From assembly GCF_003716325.1 (NCBI RefSeq), contig NZ_RDSR01000022.1, forward strand, positions 1-55,408: a stretch of 55,408 nucleotides of DNA, in the 5' to 3' direction. The notes beneath the pieces were generated by a model that was given only the letters and a program-made list of their open reading frames with translations, made no database searches and was not told the DNA's origin. A program made the translations under genes and the position numbers. Of this stretch, positions 48,630 through 55,408 are shown piece by piece (positions within the stretch are counted from its first letter, which is position 1; every line of letters starts with the position of its first letter). Origin of the DNA: Cryobacterium tepidiphilum (lineage in GTDB: Bacteria; Actinomycetota; Actinomycetes; Actinomycetales; Microbacteriaceae).

Positions 48630-49916
48630 ATGACCAGACCTTCATTTCGCGTGCAACGAGTGGGGTGGGCCGCATCCGGCATTCTTCTCGCCGCGGTCGC
48701 CTCCTTTCTGTCGGCGGGCTCCGCTCAGGGGGCGACGGCGTCCGCGGGTCCGATCGACCTGGGCGCGGCCGGGTCATTCGGGGTGCTCGCCGGCAGTGCT
48801 GTGACGAACACCGGGCCGACACGGGTGATCGGTGACGTCGGAGTTTCGGCGGGTACGTCGATCACCGGCTTCACAGGGGCGCCCAACGGTGCCTATACCG
48901 GCACACTGCACCAGACCGACACCGTTGCCGGCCGAGGGCAGAACGATCTGACAACCGCATACAACTCGGCGGCAGGGTTGACTCCGACGACATCCGGACT
49001 CAGCGAGTTGGACGGGTTGTCGTTGACACCGGGGGTCTACTCCGGCGGAGCACTGTCGTTGGCGGACAACGGCACACTCACGCTCGCGGGCAGCGCCAGT
49101 TCGGTCTGGGTATTCCAGGCAGCCAGCACCCTGACCATCGGTTCCGGCACTGACGTCATCCTCACGGGCGGAGCGAGTGCGTGCAACGTCTTCTGGCAAG
49201 TGGGCAGTTCCGCCACTCTGGGAACGACAGCGCACTTCGAGGGCACCGTCCTGGCCGACCAGTCCATCAGCGCGACCACAGGGGCGACGATCGCCGGGCG
49301 ACTTCTCGCACGGACCGCGGCTGTGACGCTTGACACCAACACGATCACCGTGCCCAGCGGATGCGGGGCGCCGGCTGGGCCGACCACGAGCAGCCCGCTC
49401 ATCACGTCAGCCGCCCCGCCGGCGGCGACGGTCGGAACCGCGTATGCCTTCACCGTCACCGCGACTGGGACACCAGCGCCGGTGTTTGCGGTGACCGCGG
49501 GACGCCTCCCGGCGGGCCTCAGCCTGGACGCGGCAACGGGAGCGATCACCGGCACGCCCACTGCAGCCGGTACCGCCACGCTCACCATCACCGCAGGCAA
49601 CGGTGTTACACCCGATGCGACTGCGACCTACACGATAGCGACTGGGGCGGCGGCAAGACCCACACCGACTCCGACTCCCACACCAACCTCCTCGGTGACA
49701 CTCCCGTCGACCGCTCAGCCGGAAACCGCCGCGCCGATCGCGCCGGTAAGCACCACGACGGCGGACGCGACGCAGGAGGACTCCTCGGGCGCATCCGAGC
49801 TGGCCGCCACCGGAAGTAACAGCGCCGTCCCGGGGCTCGCCGGAATGGGGCTCTTCTGTGCCGGCATCATCCTCGTCATGGTTCGGCGCCGCAGCAGAGG
49901 CCAGACCGCCGACTGA
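48630..49916 (+). CDS. Cell-wall-anchored DUF3494 ice-binding protein
   Basis: The 428-residue protein has a signal peptide (about residues 1-36, ending near AQGATA) and a DUF3494 domain (about 38-245). Diagnostic segments are [36 protein letters not shown], and [25 protein letters not shown], which fold as the ice-binding beta-solenoid in the family. A putative Ig-like He_PIG domain follows (about 258-345, [22 protein letters not shown]), then a Thr/Pro linker. A LAATG sortase signal (391-395), a membrane segment and a basic tail (RRRSRG) end the protein. It should be displayed on the wall to bind ice or alter ice growth. The ATG at 48630 follows GGGGA; a GTG at 48615 is possible. Confidence 0.93.
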   Translation: MTRPSFRVQRVGWAASGILLAAVASFLSAGSAQGATASAGPIDLGAAGSFGVLAGSAVTNTGPTRVIGDVGVSAGTSITGFTGAPNGAYTGTLHQTDTVAGRGQNDLTTAYNSAAGLTPTTSGLSELDGLSLTPGVYSGGALSLADNGTLTLAGSASSVWVFQAASTLTIGSGTDVILTGGASACNVFWQVGSSATLGTTAHFEGTVLADQSISATTGATIAGRLLARTAAVTLDTNTITVPSGCGAPAGPTTSSPLITSAAPPAATVGTAYAFTVTATGTPAPVFAVTAGRLPAGLSLDAATGAITGTPTAAGTATLTITAGNGVTPDATATYTIATGAAARPTPTPTPTPTSSVTLPSTAQPETAAPIAPVSTTTADATQEDSSGASELAATGSNSAVPGLAGMGLFCAGIILVMVRRRSRGQTAD

Positions 49917-49969
49917 AGCCGCTCGCCGCGTCGACCGACGCCGCCCGGCGCGTCCCACGGAGAGAAAAA

Positions 49970-50003
49970 CGCTCAAGGCCCCGCCGAAGCGGGGCCTTGA
50001 GCG
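49970..50003 (-). terminator. Terminator of the 50021-50560 gene
   Basis: A perfect 15-bp stem (49970-49984 with 49989-50003) with loop CGAA is followed on the minus strand by GTTTTTCTCTCC. It ends the minus-strand gene and may also stop read-through from the ice-binding protein gene. Confidence 0.88.
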
Positions 50004-50020
50004 AACCGGGCGTGCAGCGT

Positions 50021-50560
50021 TCAGGACTTGAAGAGGCCCTTCAGCACGTTGGTCGGACGCTGCATCTCGCCGTGCTTGGCGCCGAGGACGATGACCCAGC
50101 CCGCGAACACCGGCACGATCCACTGCAGCGCCTTCAGCTGCTTCTGCGCCGACTTCAGCTTCTCCGATGCACCGGGCTTGGGCTCGGTGGCTCCTTCAGC
50201 GCCTTCGTCGGCCATCTTCTCGACCTTCTTGCCGAGCGCGGCCGAGTAGAGCGTCACTAAGGCGCCGACCACGGTGACGGCGGTCTTGTAGATCGTGTCC
50301 TTGGCGACGTCGTCCTGCTTCTTGATCCGCTCCTTGTTATCCCAGGCGATCGCTGCGTCCGCAAGCAGGTGCGTCGCAAACGCCGTCGTCTGGATGCGGC
50401 CCCACTTCATCCAGCCGAGGCTGGACAGGCGGGTACGCTCCGATGGATCCTTCGCCTGCGCGGTGGCCCCGTTCAGGCCGACGGCCCCCATCAGGAACCC
50501 ACCGAACCACGCTGCCGCGCTCAGGTCATGGACCGACCGAGCGAGAAGATTTCCTGCCAT
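50021..50560 (-). CDS. Hypothetical protein with three hydrophobic segments
   Basis: This 179-residue product is of no recognised family. It has hydrophobic stretches near residues 13-30, 90-105 and 148-162. They are separated by a basic loop (DNKERIKKQDDVAKD) and a charged linker rich in Lys, Glu and Gly. The ATG at 50560 was chosen because GAAGGA stands eight bases upstream; an ATG at 50569 is possible. It lies at the end of a run of minus-strand genes for membrane-associated stress-type proteins and has a strong terminator. Confidence 0.75.
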   Translation of the reverse strand: MAGNLLARSVHDLSAAAWFGGFLMGAVGLNGATAQAKDPSERTRLSSLGWMKWGRIQTTAFATHLLADAAIAWDNKERIKKQDDVAKDTIYKTAVTVVGALVTLYSAALGKKVEKMADEGAEGATEPKPGASEKLKSAQKQLKALQWIVPVFAGWVIVLGAKHGEMQRPTNVLKGLFKS

Positions 50561-50662
50561 GTCATGCATCCTTCATGTGTCTGTGTCTGGAACCGCTTGG
50601 GATCTGTCGGGCACGCGACTGAGTGGGGCGCCCAGACGGATCCGGGCGCCCCACGTCGGGCC

Positions 50663-51262
50663 CTACTGGAGGCTGTGCTTGGCGTCCTGCGCGTCGTCTT
50701 TGAGGTTGCTCGCGGCGCTGGTGCCCTCCTCCTTGACGGTCTCGGCGGCATCCGTCGCGGTGTCCTTGACGGCGTTGACCGCGTCCTTCGTCGGCTGGCG
50801 CAGATCGTCGGCCGCGTCCTTGGCCACGTCCTTCGCCTGCTCCTTCAGCTCCTCCGCCATGGGGGCTGCCGCTTCCTTCATCTTGTCGGCGGCGCGCTTC
50901 TCGGGCCGCGAGGCCGGCATGATCGAAGACACGAGCCAGCCAGCTCCGAGGGCGATAAGCCCGACGGCCAACGGATTGCCCTTCGCGGTCGACGCAGCCT
51001 TGTTCGGAGCATCGGACAACTCGTCACCCATGTCCGACATCTTGTCGCCGGCGTGGTGGACGGCCGACTTGGCGTGGTCCTCGACGTCCGTCGCCACACC
51101 CATCACCTTGTCCTTCACTCCGGAGAGCGCCCCCTTGACCTTTTCGGTCTGGCGGTGGGCGATCTTCGACGGCGTCACCTTGTCGGCCAGCGCGTCGACG
51201 TCTTCGCTGAGCTCATAACGGGTCTGCTCGATATTGGAACGGATTTCGTTTGGATCGGTCAT
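50663..51262 (-). CDS. DUF3618 domain protein
   Basis: The 199-residue protein begins MTDPNEIRSNIEQTRYELSEDV, the DUF3618 signature. A long amphipathic Lys/Asp/Ala helical region, a membrane segment (about 100-115, LAVGLIALGAGWLVSSI) and a second charged helical tail (AKDAADDL, AVKDTATDAAETV repeats resembling LEA-type 11-residue patterns) follow. It is probably membrane-anchored and partly disordered. It starts by ATGA overlap with the holin-like gene and has GAGGAG upstream. A role in envelope or osmotic stress is inferred from composition and neighbours. Confidence 0.86.
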   Translation of the reverse strand: MTDPNEIRSNIEQTRYELSEDVDALADKVTPSKIAHRQTEKVKGALSGVKDKVMGVATDVEDHAKSAVHHAGDKMSDMGDELSDAPNKAASTAKGNPLAVGLIALGAGWLVSSIMPASRPEKRAADKMKEAAAPMAEELKEQAKDVAKDAADDLRQPTKDAVNAVKDTATDAAETVKEEGTSAASNLKDDAQDAKHSLQ

Positions 51263-51705
51263 CGGTTCTCCTCGTTTCTCTTCACCGCGTCGGGAATCTT
51301 CTTCAGCGTCTCTTCGGTCTTCGGCATGCCCTTGATCTCGTCCATCTCTTTCTTGCCGGTCATGGCGAGGATCGCGGCAATGATCGCCCAGATGACGGCA
51401 ACGATCACCGCGGACCAAGCGTTGCCCATCAAGTAGCCGAGTCCCCACCAGAGGGCGATGGACAGGAACAACAGGGTCATGTGGCCGGCGATGCCGGCGC
51501 CGCCGAACAGTCCGGCGCCCTTGCCTGCGCGCTTCGCGGACTGCGTGAGCTCGGCCTTTGCCAGGGCGACTTCCTGCCGCATGAGCGTCGAGAAGTCGCG
51601 GCTCACCTCACCGATGAGTTCTCCCAACGAGGATTCTTCGGCCTGCCGTTCCGAGGGGGTCCGGTCATCCGGCCGCTCGAACGGGTGCGCTCCGCTGTCT
51701 GTCAT
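51259..51705 (-). CDS. Phage-holin-superfamily (Holin_X) membrane protein
   Basis: The 148-residue protein has an N-terminal charged part ending LGELIGEVSRDFSTLMRQEVALAKAELTQ, two hydrophobic segments (about residues 70-90 and 95-117) and a charged tail. This is the actinobacterial Holin_X/Act_Hol layout, which is commonly chromosomal and unrelated to phage lysis. It overlaps the genes on both sides by one and four bases, so it forms an operon with the DUF3618 and 263-residue proteins. Confidence 0.85.
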   Translation of the reverse strand: MTDSGAHPFERPDDRTPSERQAEESSLGELIGEVSRDFSTLMRQEVALAKAELTQSAKRAGKGAGLFGGAGIAGHMTLLFLSIALWWGLGYLMGNAWSAVIVAVIWAIIAAILAMTGKKEMDEIKGMPKTEETLKKIPDAVKRNEENR

Positions 51706-52496
51706 CAGAGGCCACCGTCGGTTCGGTTGGTGCCGAGGCCCGGCTCGCCCGGGTACACCGGAGCGGGCGCGATCGTCTCGTCGAACCCGACGACGTCGTC
51801 GACCGGGGCGACGGGAACGTACTGCGCGGTCGCGGTGGTGTCGGACAGGGCGCCCCCGCTGACGGTGCCCGTGCGCGTCGAGCGGCTGCTCGACGTGTCG
51901 TCGCCGTGGTCGGTCACGGCGCGCGTCACACGGCCGGCGAGGATGCCGACGCCCGCGGCGATCCCGATGAAGAGCCCGGGACGGCGGCGCGCGAACGACT
52001 TCACCTCGTTCAGGAGGTCACCCGGCTCACGGTTGTCGAGCCAGCTCGCCACCGAGTGCACCCGCTCGGAGGCGCTGTTGACGACCTTCGAGGCGGTGCC
52101 GGAGCTGTCGCTGTTCTGAGCCATCTGCGACAGCTCGTCGCCCACGGAACGCAGGCTCTCAGCGACCCGCGACTGCTGGGTGGCAGCCTGGCTGCGCACT
52201 TCTTCGCCGACCGTGTGAAGCAGGTTCTTCGCCTGGGTTCCCGCTTCGGATGCCACCTTCTTCGTCTGCTCGCCCGCGACGTGGGCGACGTGGCCGCCGG
52301 CCTGGGACGCCTCGTCGGCGAGGTGGGATGCCTGGGCCTTGGCGTTGCTTCCGCCGGAACCCGAGCCGCCAGTGCCGCTGGTGCTGATCGTTTCGGTGTC
52401 GTAGACCAAGGGGTCCTCGACGGTGCCGGGGAGGGGTGCGGGAACGTCCTCAACTGGACGGCCGTTGGGGAGATCGAAGGGGTTATTGCTCGTCAT
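51705..52496 (-). CDS. Hypothetical stress-type protein with helical repeats and membrane segment
   Basis: In this 263-residue protein a disordered N-terminus (to about 55, with GTGGSGSGGSN) leads into a long Ala/Gln/Ser/Glu helical region (about 55-150). A membrane segment with RRRPGLFIGIAAGVGILAGRVTRA (about 170-192) and a Pro/Asp-rich tail follow. It resembles proteins often paired with DUF3618 and Holin_X genes; no catalytic motif is visible. The ATG follows GAAAGGAT. Its stop and the next ATG share a base (TGATG). Confidence 0.78.
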   Translation of the reverse strand: MTSNNPFDLPNGRPVEDVPAPLPGTVEDPLVYDTETISTSGTGGSGSGGSNAKAQASHLADEASQAGGHVAHVAGEQTKKVASEAGTQAKNLLHTVGEEVRSQAATQQSRVAESLRSVGDELSQMAQNSDSSGTASKVVNSASERVHSVASWLDNREPGDLLNEVKSFARRRPGLFIGIAAGVGILAGRVTRAVTDHGDDTSSSRSTRTGTVSGGALSDTTATAQYVPVAPVDDVVGFDETIAPAPVYPGEPGLGTNRTDGGL

Positions 52497-52686
52497 TATC
52501 GATCCTTTCGTGATCGAGGGCGAGATGCTCGCACTCCCGCCGAGTGAATGAATCAACTGGTTCACACGGTAGGCGTGAGCAATTGGCGCGACAAGGCTTC
52601 GGCGCGAGAACGCCTCAATTTGGCCAGGGGGTAGCCAGGCGCCCGAAAGGGGGGTAGAAGTGGCGGCCCAAAAAAGCTTCAACCCC

Positions 52687-52715
52687 TTATCGAGACAACG
52701 CTGCGGGCGTATCAT
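52687..52715 (+). promoter_or_regulatory. Promoter of the DUF4383 gene
   Basis: TTATCG (52687-52692), 17 bases and TATCAT (52710-52715) give a well-spaced promoter about 60 bp before the ATG. The 280-bp gap also must hold the promoter of the divergent operon, which I could not place. Confidence 0.5.
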
Positions 52716-52776
52716 CCGCGTTAGAAGGCAATTACGTATACCGCACTCGGCCGCGCGCTGAGGAGAGGGAGAACCA

Positions 52777-53253
52777 ATGGCTACCACACGAGAACCAGTA
52801 CGAGGCGCCGACAGGGGCTTCGCCGACACCAACGTCCAGAAGGCAGCCCTTGTTGTCGGCATCGTCTTCCTGCTGGTCGGCATCCTGGGATTCATCCCCG
52901 GGATCACCAGCAACTACGACCAGATGCAGTTCGCCGGTCACAACTCCACGGCGATGCTGCTTGGCCTGTTCCAGGTGTCGGTCCTGCACAACATCGTCCA
53001 CCTGCTGTTCGGCGTTGTCGGTGTGGCCTGCGCGCGCAGCTTCTCCGGTGCCCGCAATTTCCTCATCTGGGGTGGCGTGATCTACCTCATCCTGTGGATC
53101 TACGGGCTGGTCGTCGGGCATGACTCCGCGGCCAACTTCGTGCCGCTGAACAACGCGGACAACTGGCTGCACCTGCTGCTCGGCATCGGCATGATCGCGC
53201 TCGGCTGGTTCCTCAGCCGGACGGTGACCGACCGCGCCGACGCTCGCGTCTAA
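52777..53253 (+). CDS. DUF4383 membrane protein
   Basis: This 158-residue protein has four hydrophobic segments. It carries the DUF4383 signatures VVGIVFLLVGILGFIPGIT, LFQVSVLHNIVHLLFGVVG and NADNWLHLLLGIGMIALGW. The function is unknown; such proteins are frequent in Actinobacteria and are often found with stress genes. The ATG follows GGAGAGGGAG. A strong terminator follows. Confidence 0.9.
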   Translation: MATTREPVRGADRGFADTNVQKAALVVGIVFLLVGILGFIPGITSNYDQMQFAGHNSTAMLLGLFQVSVLHNIVHLLFGVVGVACARSFSGARNFLIWGGVIYLILWIYGLVVGHDSAANFVPLNNADNWLHLLLGIGMIALGWFLSRTVTDRADARV

Positions 53254-53269
53254 GACGCAGTGCAACGAG

Positions 53270-53299
53270 AAGGACGCGGCCGACAGGCCGCGTCCTTTT
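53270..53299 (+). terminator. Terminator after the DUF4383 gene
   Basis: A perfect 12-bp stem (53270-53281 with 53286-53297) with loop GACA is followed by TTCCG within a four-T stretch. It may also serve the convergent SDR gene. Confidence 0.88.
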
Positions 53300-53326
53300 C
53301 CGTTGTCACGAGGGCACACACGGGCA

Positions 53327-54166
53327 TCAGAGAATGGGCCGTCCCCCTGTCACGGCGATCCGCGCGCCCGATACGTAACTGGCCTCATCGGAGGCGAGGA
53401 GGACGTACACCGGCGCGAGTTCGGCCGGCTGCCCCGCCCTGCCGAGCGGAGTGTCGGACCCGAAGGACTCGACCTTCTCTTCCGGCATGGTGGCCGGGAT
53501 CAGGGGCGTCCAGATGGGGCCAGGGGCCACGCTGTTCACACGGATGCCCTTCTCACCCAGCAGCTGGGCCAGGCTGGCCGCGAAATTGGCGATCGCGGCC
53601 TTCGTCGCAGCGTATGGCGCGAGGGTCGGTGACGGGTTGTCGGAGTTCACCGAGGAACTGCCGATGATCGATGCCCCCGGCACCATGCGCGGCACGGCGG
53701 CCTTCACCAGGTGGAACATGGCGCCGATGTTGACTTTGAACGTGTAGTCCCACTCGTCTTCCGAGATCTCCTCCAGCGAGTCATGGCTCATCTGGTACGC
53801 GGCATTGCTGACGAGGACGTCGATCTTCCCGAATTCACGCATGGCGGTGTCGAAGATCTCGCGGCAGTGCGACGACGCAGACAGGTCACCGCTGACCAGA
53901 ACCGCCTTGCGCCCGGCCGCTTCCACCAGCCGCGCTGTGTCCTGGGCGTCCTCGTGCTCGCTGAGGTACGCGATGAGGACATCGGCGCCTTCCCGGGCAT
54001 ACGCGATCGCGACGGCACGGCCGATGCCGCTGTCGCCGCCCGTGATGACGGCTGCCTTCCCCTCGAGCCGCCCCGAGCCCCGGTAGCTCTCCTCACCGCA
54101 GTCAGGGACGGGCGTCATCCGGGACTGCACTCCCGGAACGTCCTGTTGCTGCGCCGGCTGGTTCAT
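53327..54166 (-). CDS. Short-chain dehydrogenase/reductase (general-stress YhdF/YhxC-like)
   Basis: This 279-residue classical SDR has TGGDSGIGRAVAIAYAREGADV (cofactor motif), NAAYQ, catalytic Ser in IIGSSSVN and the YxxxK in YAATKAA. It has an N-terminal extension of about 35 residues with PVPDCGEESYRGSGRL, found in the stress-induced subgroup of SDRs. The substrate is unknown. It lies 22 bp downstream of a 50-residue hydrophilic protein gene and near a SigB-type sigma factor gene, in line with stress control. Confidence 0.92.
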   Translation of the reverse strand: MNQPAQQQDVPGVQSRMTPVPDCGEESYRGSGRLEGKAAVITGGDSGIGRAVAIAYAREGADVLIAYLSEHEDAQDTARLVEAAGRKAVLVSGDLSASSHCREIFDTAMREFGKIDVLVSNAAYQMSHDSLEEISEDEWDYTFKVNIGAMFHLVKAAVPRMVPGASIIGSSSVNSDNPSPTLAPYAATKAAIANFAASLAQLLGEKGIRVNSVAPGPIWTPLIPATMPEEKVESFGSDTPLGRAGQPAELAPVYVLLASDEASYVSGARIAVTGGRPIL

Positions 54167-54188
54167 CCGCTGCTCCAGTCGTCTTCGC

Positions 54189-54341
54189 TCAATCCGCCGA
54201 GCCACCGGATGCGGAGTCCGCGTCGGTGCCCGGATCGTGGTGCTCCTGGAGGGACGGTTCCTGGCCCGTGGTCTTCTTCGCCTCCGCGGTGTCGGCGTCC
54301 GAGGACTCGTCCTTCGGCTGGCGTTCATTGCTCTCGTTCAT
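54189..54341 (-). CDS. Small hydrophilic disordered protein (50 residues)
   Basis: The product starts MNESNERQPKDESSDADTAE and contains almost only Asp, Glu, Ser, Lys, Thr, Gly and Ala, with no hydrophobic core. AGGGAG stands six bases before the ATG. Its position just upstream of the SDR gene suggests co-expression. I do not recognise a family; composition resembles hydrophilin-like stress peptides. Confidence 0.6.
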   Translation of the reverse strand: MNESNERQPKDESSDADTAEAKKTTGQEPSLQEHHDPGTDADSASGGSAD

Positions 54342-54542
54342 CGTCTGCTCCCTGCATCCGTTGTGGTTACGACCGACGCTAAGTCGGTTCATTTGCGGGG
54401 GCAAGGCCACCGGCGCGCTGAGAAGTCACCACGAGCGAAGGGGGCGCCCTTGGAAAGAAGGAGAAGCGGTGCTTCTCTCGTAGTGGGCGAACGCCCGGCA
54501 TTCAGTCCGTTGATTTTTGTGACCGAAGGATGCAGGTGCTTC

Positions 54543-55373
54543 ATGGAGACAGAGTCCTCCCGTCTCATGCGACAACTGGCGGATGAAGCCCGTCGAGAGC
54601 GCACGGCAGCGTTGTTCCGGGAAGCCGCCGCCGGCACCCCGGAGACGACCCGGCGCATGCACCAGATGATCGTCATCGAGCACATGGATGTCGCCGATTC
54701 GATCGCCCGGCGATACTCCGGTGGTCGCCAGGACTGGAGCGACCTCCGGCAGGTCGCCTGCCTGGGCCTCGTCAAAGCCGTCAAGAGATTCGATCTCAGC
54801 CGTGGGGATGACTTCGTCGCCTACTGCGCGCCGACGATCTCGGGCGAGATCAAGCGGCACCTGCGCGACCACGGCTGGTTCGTCCGGCCCCCGCGGGCCG
54901 TGCAGGAACTTCGCGCCCGCATCGGAGAGGCGCTCCCGCGCCTCATGCAGGAGCTGGGGCGGGAGCCGTCGCCGCACGAACTGGCCCTGGACCTGGGCGA
55001 GGACGTCGACAAGGTCGAGGAGGCGATGGTGAGCCATGAGAGCATGCGGCCGTCCTCGCTGGATGCGGTGCCCGACTCCTCCGACGACACCGGGTCGCTT
55101 GCGGAGACCCTGGGGTGGCCCGACGAGGGGCTCGAACGCGCCGAGGTGCTGGCGACGATCGGGCCGGTGTGCCGGCGGCTCAGCGCCAGGGAGCGCCGGA
55201 TCGTCTACCTGCGGTTCTTCGAAGAACGCACCCAGGCGCAGATCGGCCAGGAGCTGCACGTGACCCAGATGCAGGTGTCGCGCCTCATCGCCCAGATTCT
55301 CGGGCGCCTGCGTGCCGACCTCGATGGGGAGTCGCGAAACCCCCGGCCCATGCGGGTGCTCTCCGCCCGCTGA
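54543..55373 (+). CDS. SigB/SigF-family RNA polymerase sigma factor
   Basis: The 276-residue sigma-70 family protein has region 2 (VIEHMDVADSIARRYSGGRQDWSDLRQVACLGLVKAVKRFD, YCAPTISGEIKRHLRD), region 3 (PRAVQELRARI...GREPSPHELALDLG) and region 4 (LSARERRIVYLRFFEERTQAQIGQELHVTQMQVSRLIAQIL). This is the set seen in general-stress and sporulation sigma factors of group 3. No anti-sigma gene is in view. The ATG at 54543 begins METESSRLMRQLADEA; AGGTG precedes it by about five bases. It likely directs some of the adjacent stress genes (inference). Confidence 0.92.
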   Translation: METESSRLMRQLADEARRERTAALFREAAAGTPETTRRMHQMIVIEHMDVADSIARRYSGGRQDWSDLRQVACLGLVKAVKRFDLSRGDDFVAYCAPTISGEIKRHLRDHGWFVRPPRAVQELRARIGEALPRLMQELGREPSPHELALDLGEDVDKVEEAMVSHESMRPSSLDAVPDSSDDTGSLAETLGWPDEGLERAEVLATIGPVCRRLSARERRIVYLRFFEERTQAQIGQELHVTQMQVSRLIAQILGRLRADLDGESRNPRPMRVLSAR

Positions 55374-55408
55374 ACACGCCGCCCGCTGAACACGCCGCCC
55401 GCTGAACA
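55363..55408. repeat. 16-bp tandem repeat spanning the sigma-factor stop codon
   Basis: Units CCGCCCGCTGAACACG begin at 55363 and 55379, with a third, at least 14-bp, copy from 55395 to the window edge. The TGA of the sigma-factor gene lies in the first unit, so the array may extend past the window. Confidence 0.85.

Noticed and set aside
48404..48682. 92-residue minus-strand frame before the ice-binding protein gene
   Set aside because: It overlaps the signal-peptide region of that gene, has Arg/Pro-rich composition and no ribosome binding site.
51259..51705. Prophage lysis holin
   Set aside because: No endolysin, capsid or integrase genes are nearby; the Holin_X type is a common chromosomal membrane protein in Actinobacteria.

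Overview
The window is high-GC DNA with actinobacterial gene content and order. It most likely comes from the Microbacteriaceae, and the cell-wall-anchored DUF3494 ice-binding protein suggests a cold-adapted genus such as Cryobacterium (inference). Supporting signs are the order hrcA-dnaJ-rsmE-HIT-phoH-ybeY-CBS/DUF21-era, the order recO-uppS ... dusB-dgt-dnaG, a DUF222/HNH protein at the left edge, frequent GTG/TTG starts, and many promoters whose -10 box lies 6-7 nt before the start codon (leaderless mRNAs).

Layout. 1-539: truncated DUF222 protein (-). 759-7707: leuS, then comEA-comEC-holA. 7729-7862: palindromic repeat and a bidirectional terminator facing rpsT (-). 8275-9006: alpha/beta hydrolase (-), divergent from lepA, a DUF1990 gene and hemW. 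12979-13827: two small DUF4870 membrane proteins (-). 13936-21087: CIRCE-controlled hrcA-dnaJ followed by a tightly overlapped run to era. 21095-25760: NarL-type two-component system followed by an FtsX-type ABC exporter. 25992-27881: leuA behind a leucine leader-peptide attenuator. 27871-28737: NmrA-like oxidoreductase (-). 28800-36264: recO-uppS, a DsbA/FrnE oxidoreductase with a 42-residue Cys-rich partner, a YbaK-like deacylase (-), then dusB-dgt-dnaG. 36421-43996: peptide/nickel-type ABC importer with three nucleotide-binding domains, translationally coupled to a D-2-hydroxyacid dehydrogenase. 44145-48380: tRNA-Asn, azlC-azlD, def (-), a DMT-type transporter, a GT4 glycosyltransferase, and a tRNA with anticodon CAT. 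48630-49916: ice-binding protein. 49970-55373: a stress-type cluster with disordered or membrane proteins (DUF3618, holin-like, DUF4383), an SDR oxidoreductase, a 50-residue hydrophilic protein and a SigB/SigF-family sigma factor.

The first 48 kb is mostly core genome (translation, replication, chaperones, lipid carrier synthesis) with accessory insertions: the two-component/ABC module, the peptide importer and the thiol pair. The right end looks like an environmental stress region for cold and osmotic or envelope challenge. No stretch over 300 bp lacks a gene or described element. No CRISPR array, IS element, prophage or rRNA was seen. Several short dispersed palindromic repeats sit between genes and are listed separately.
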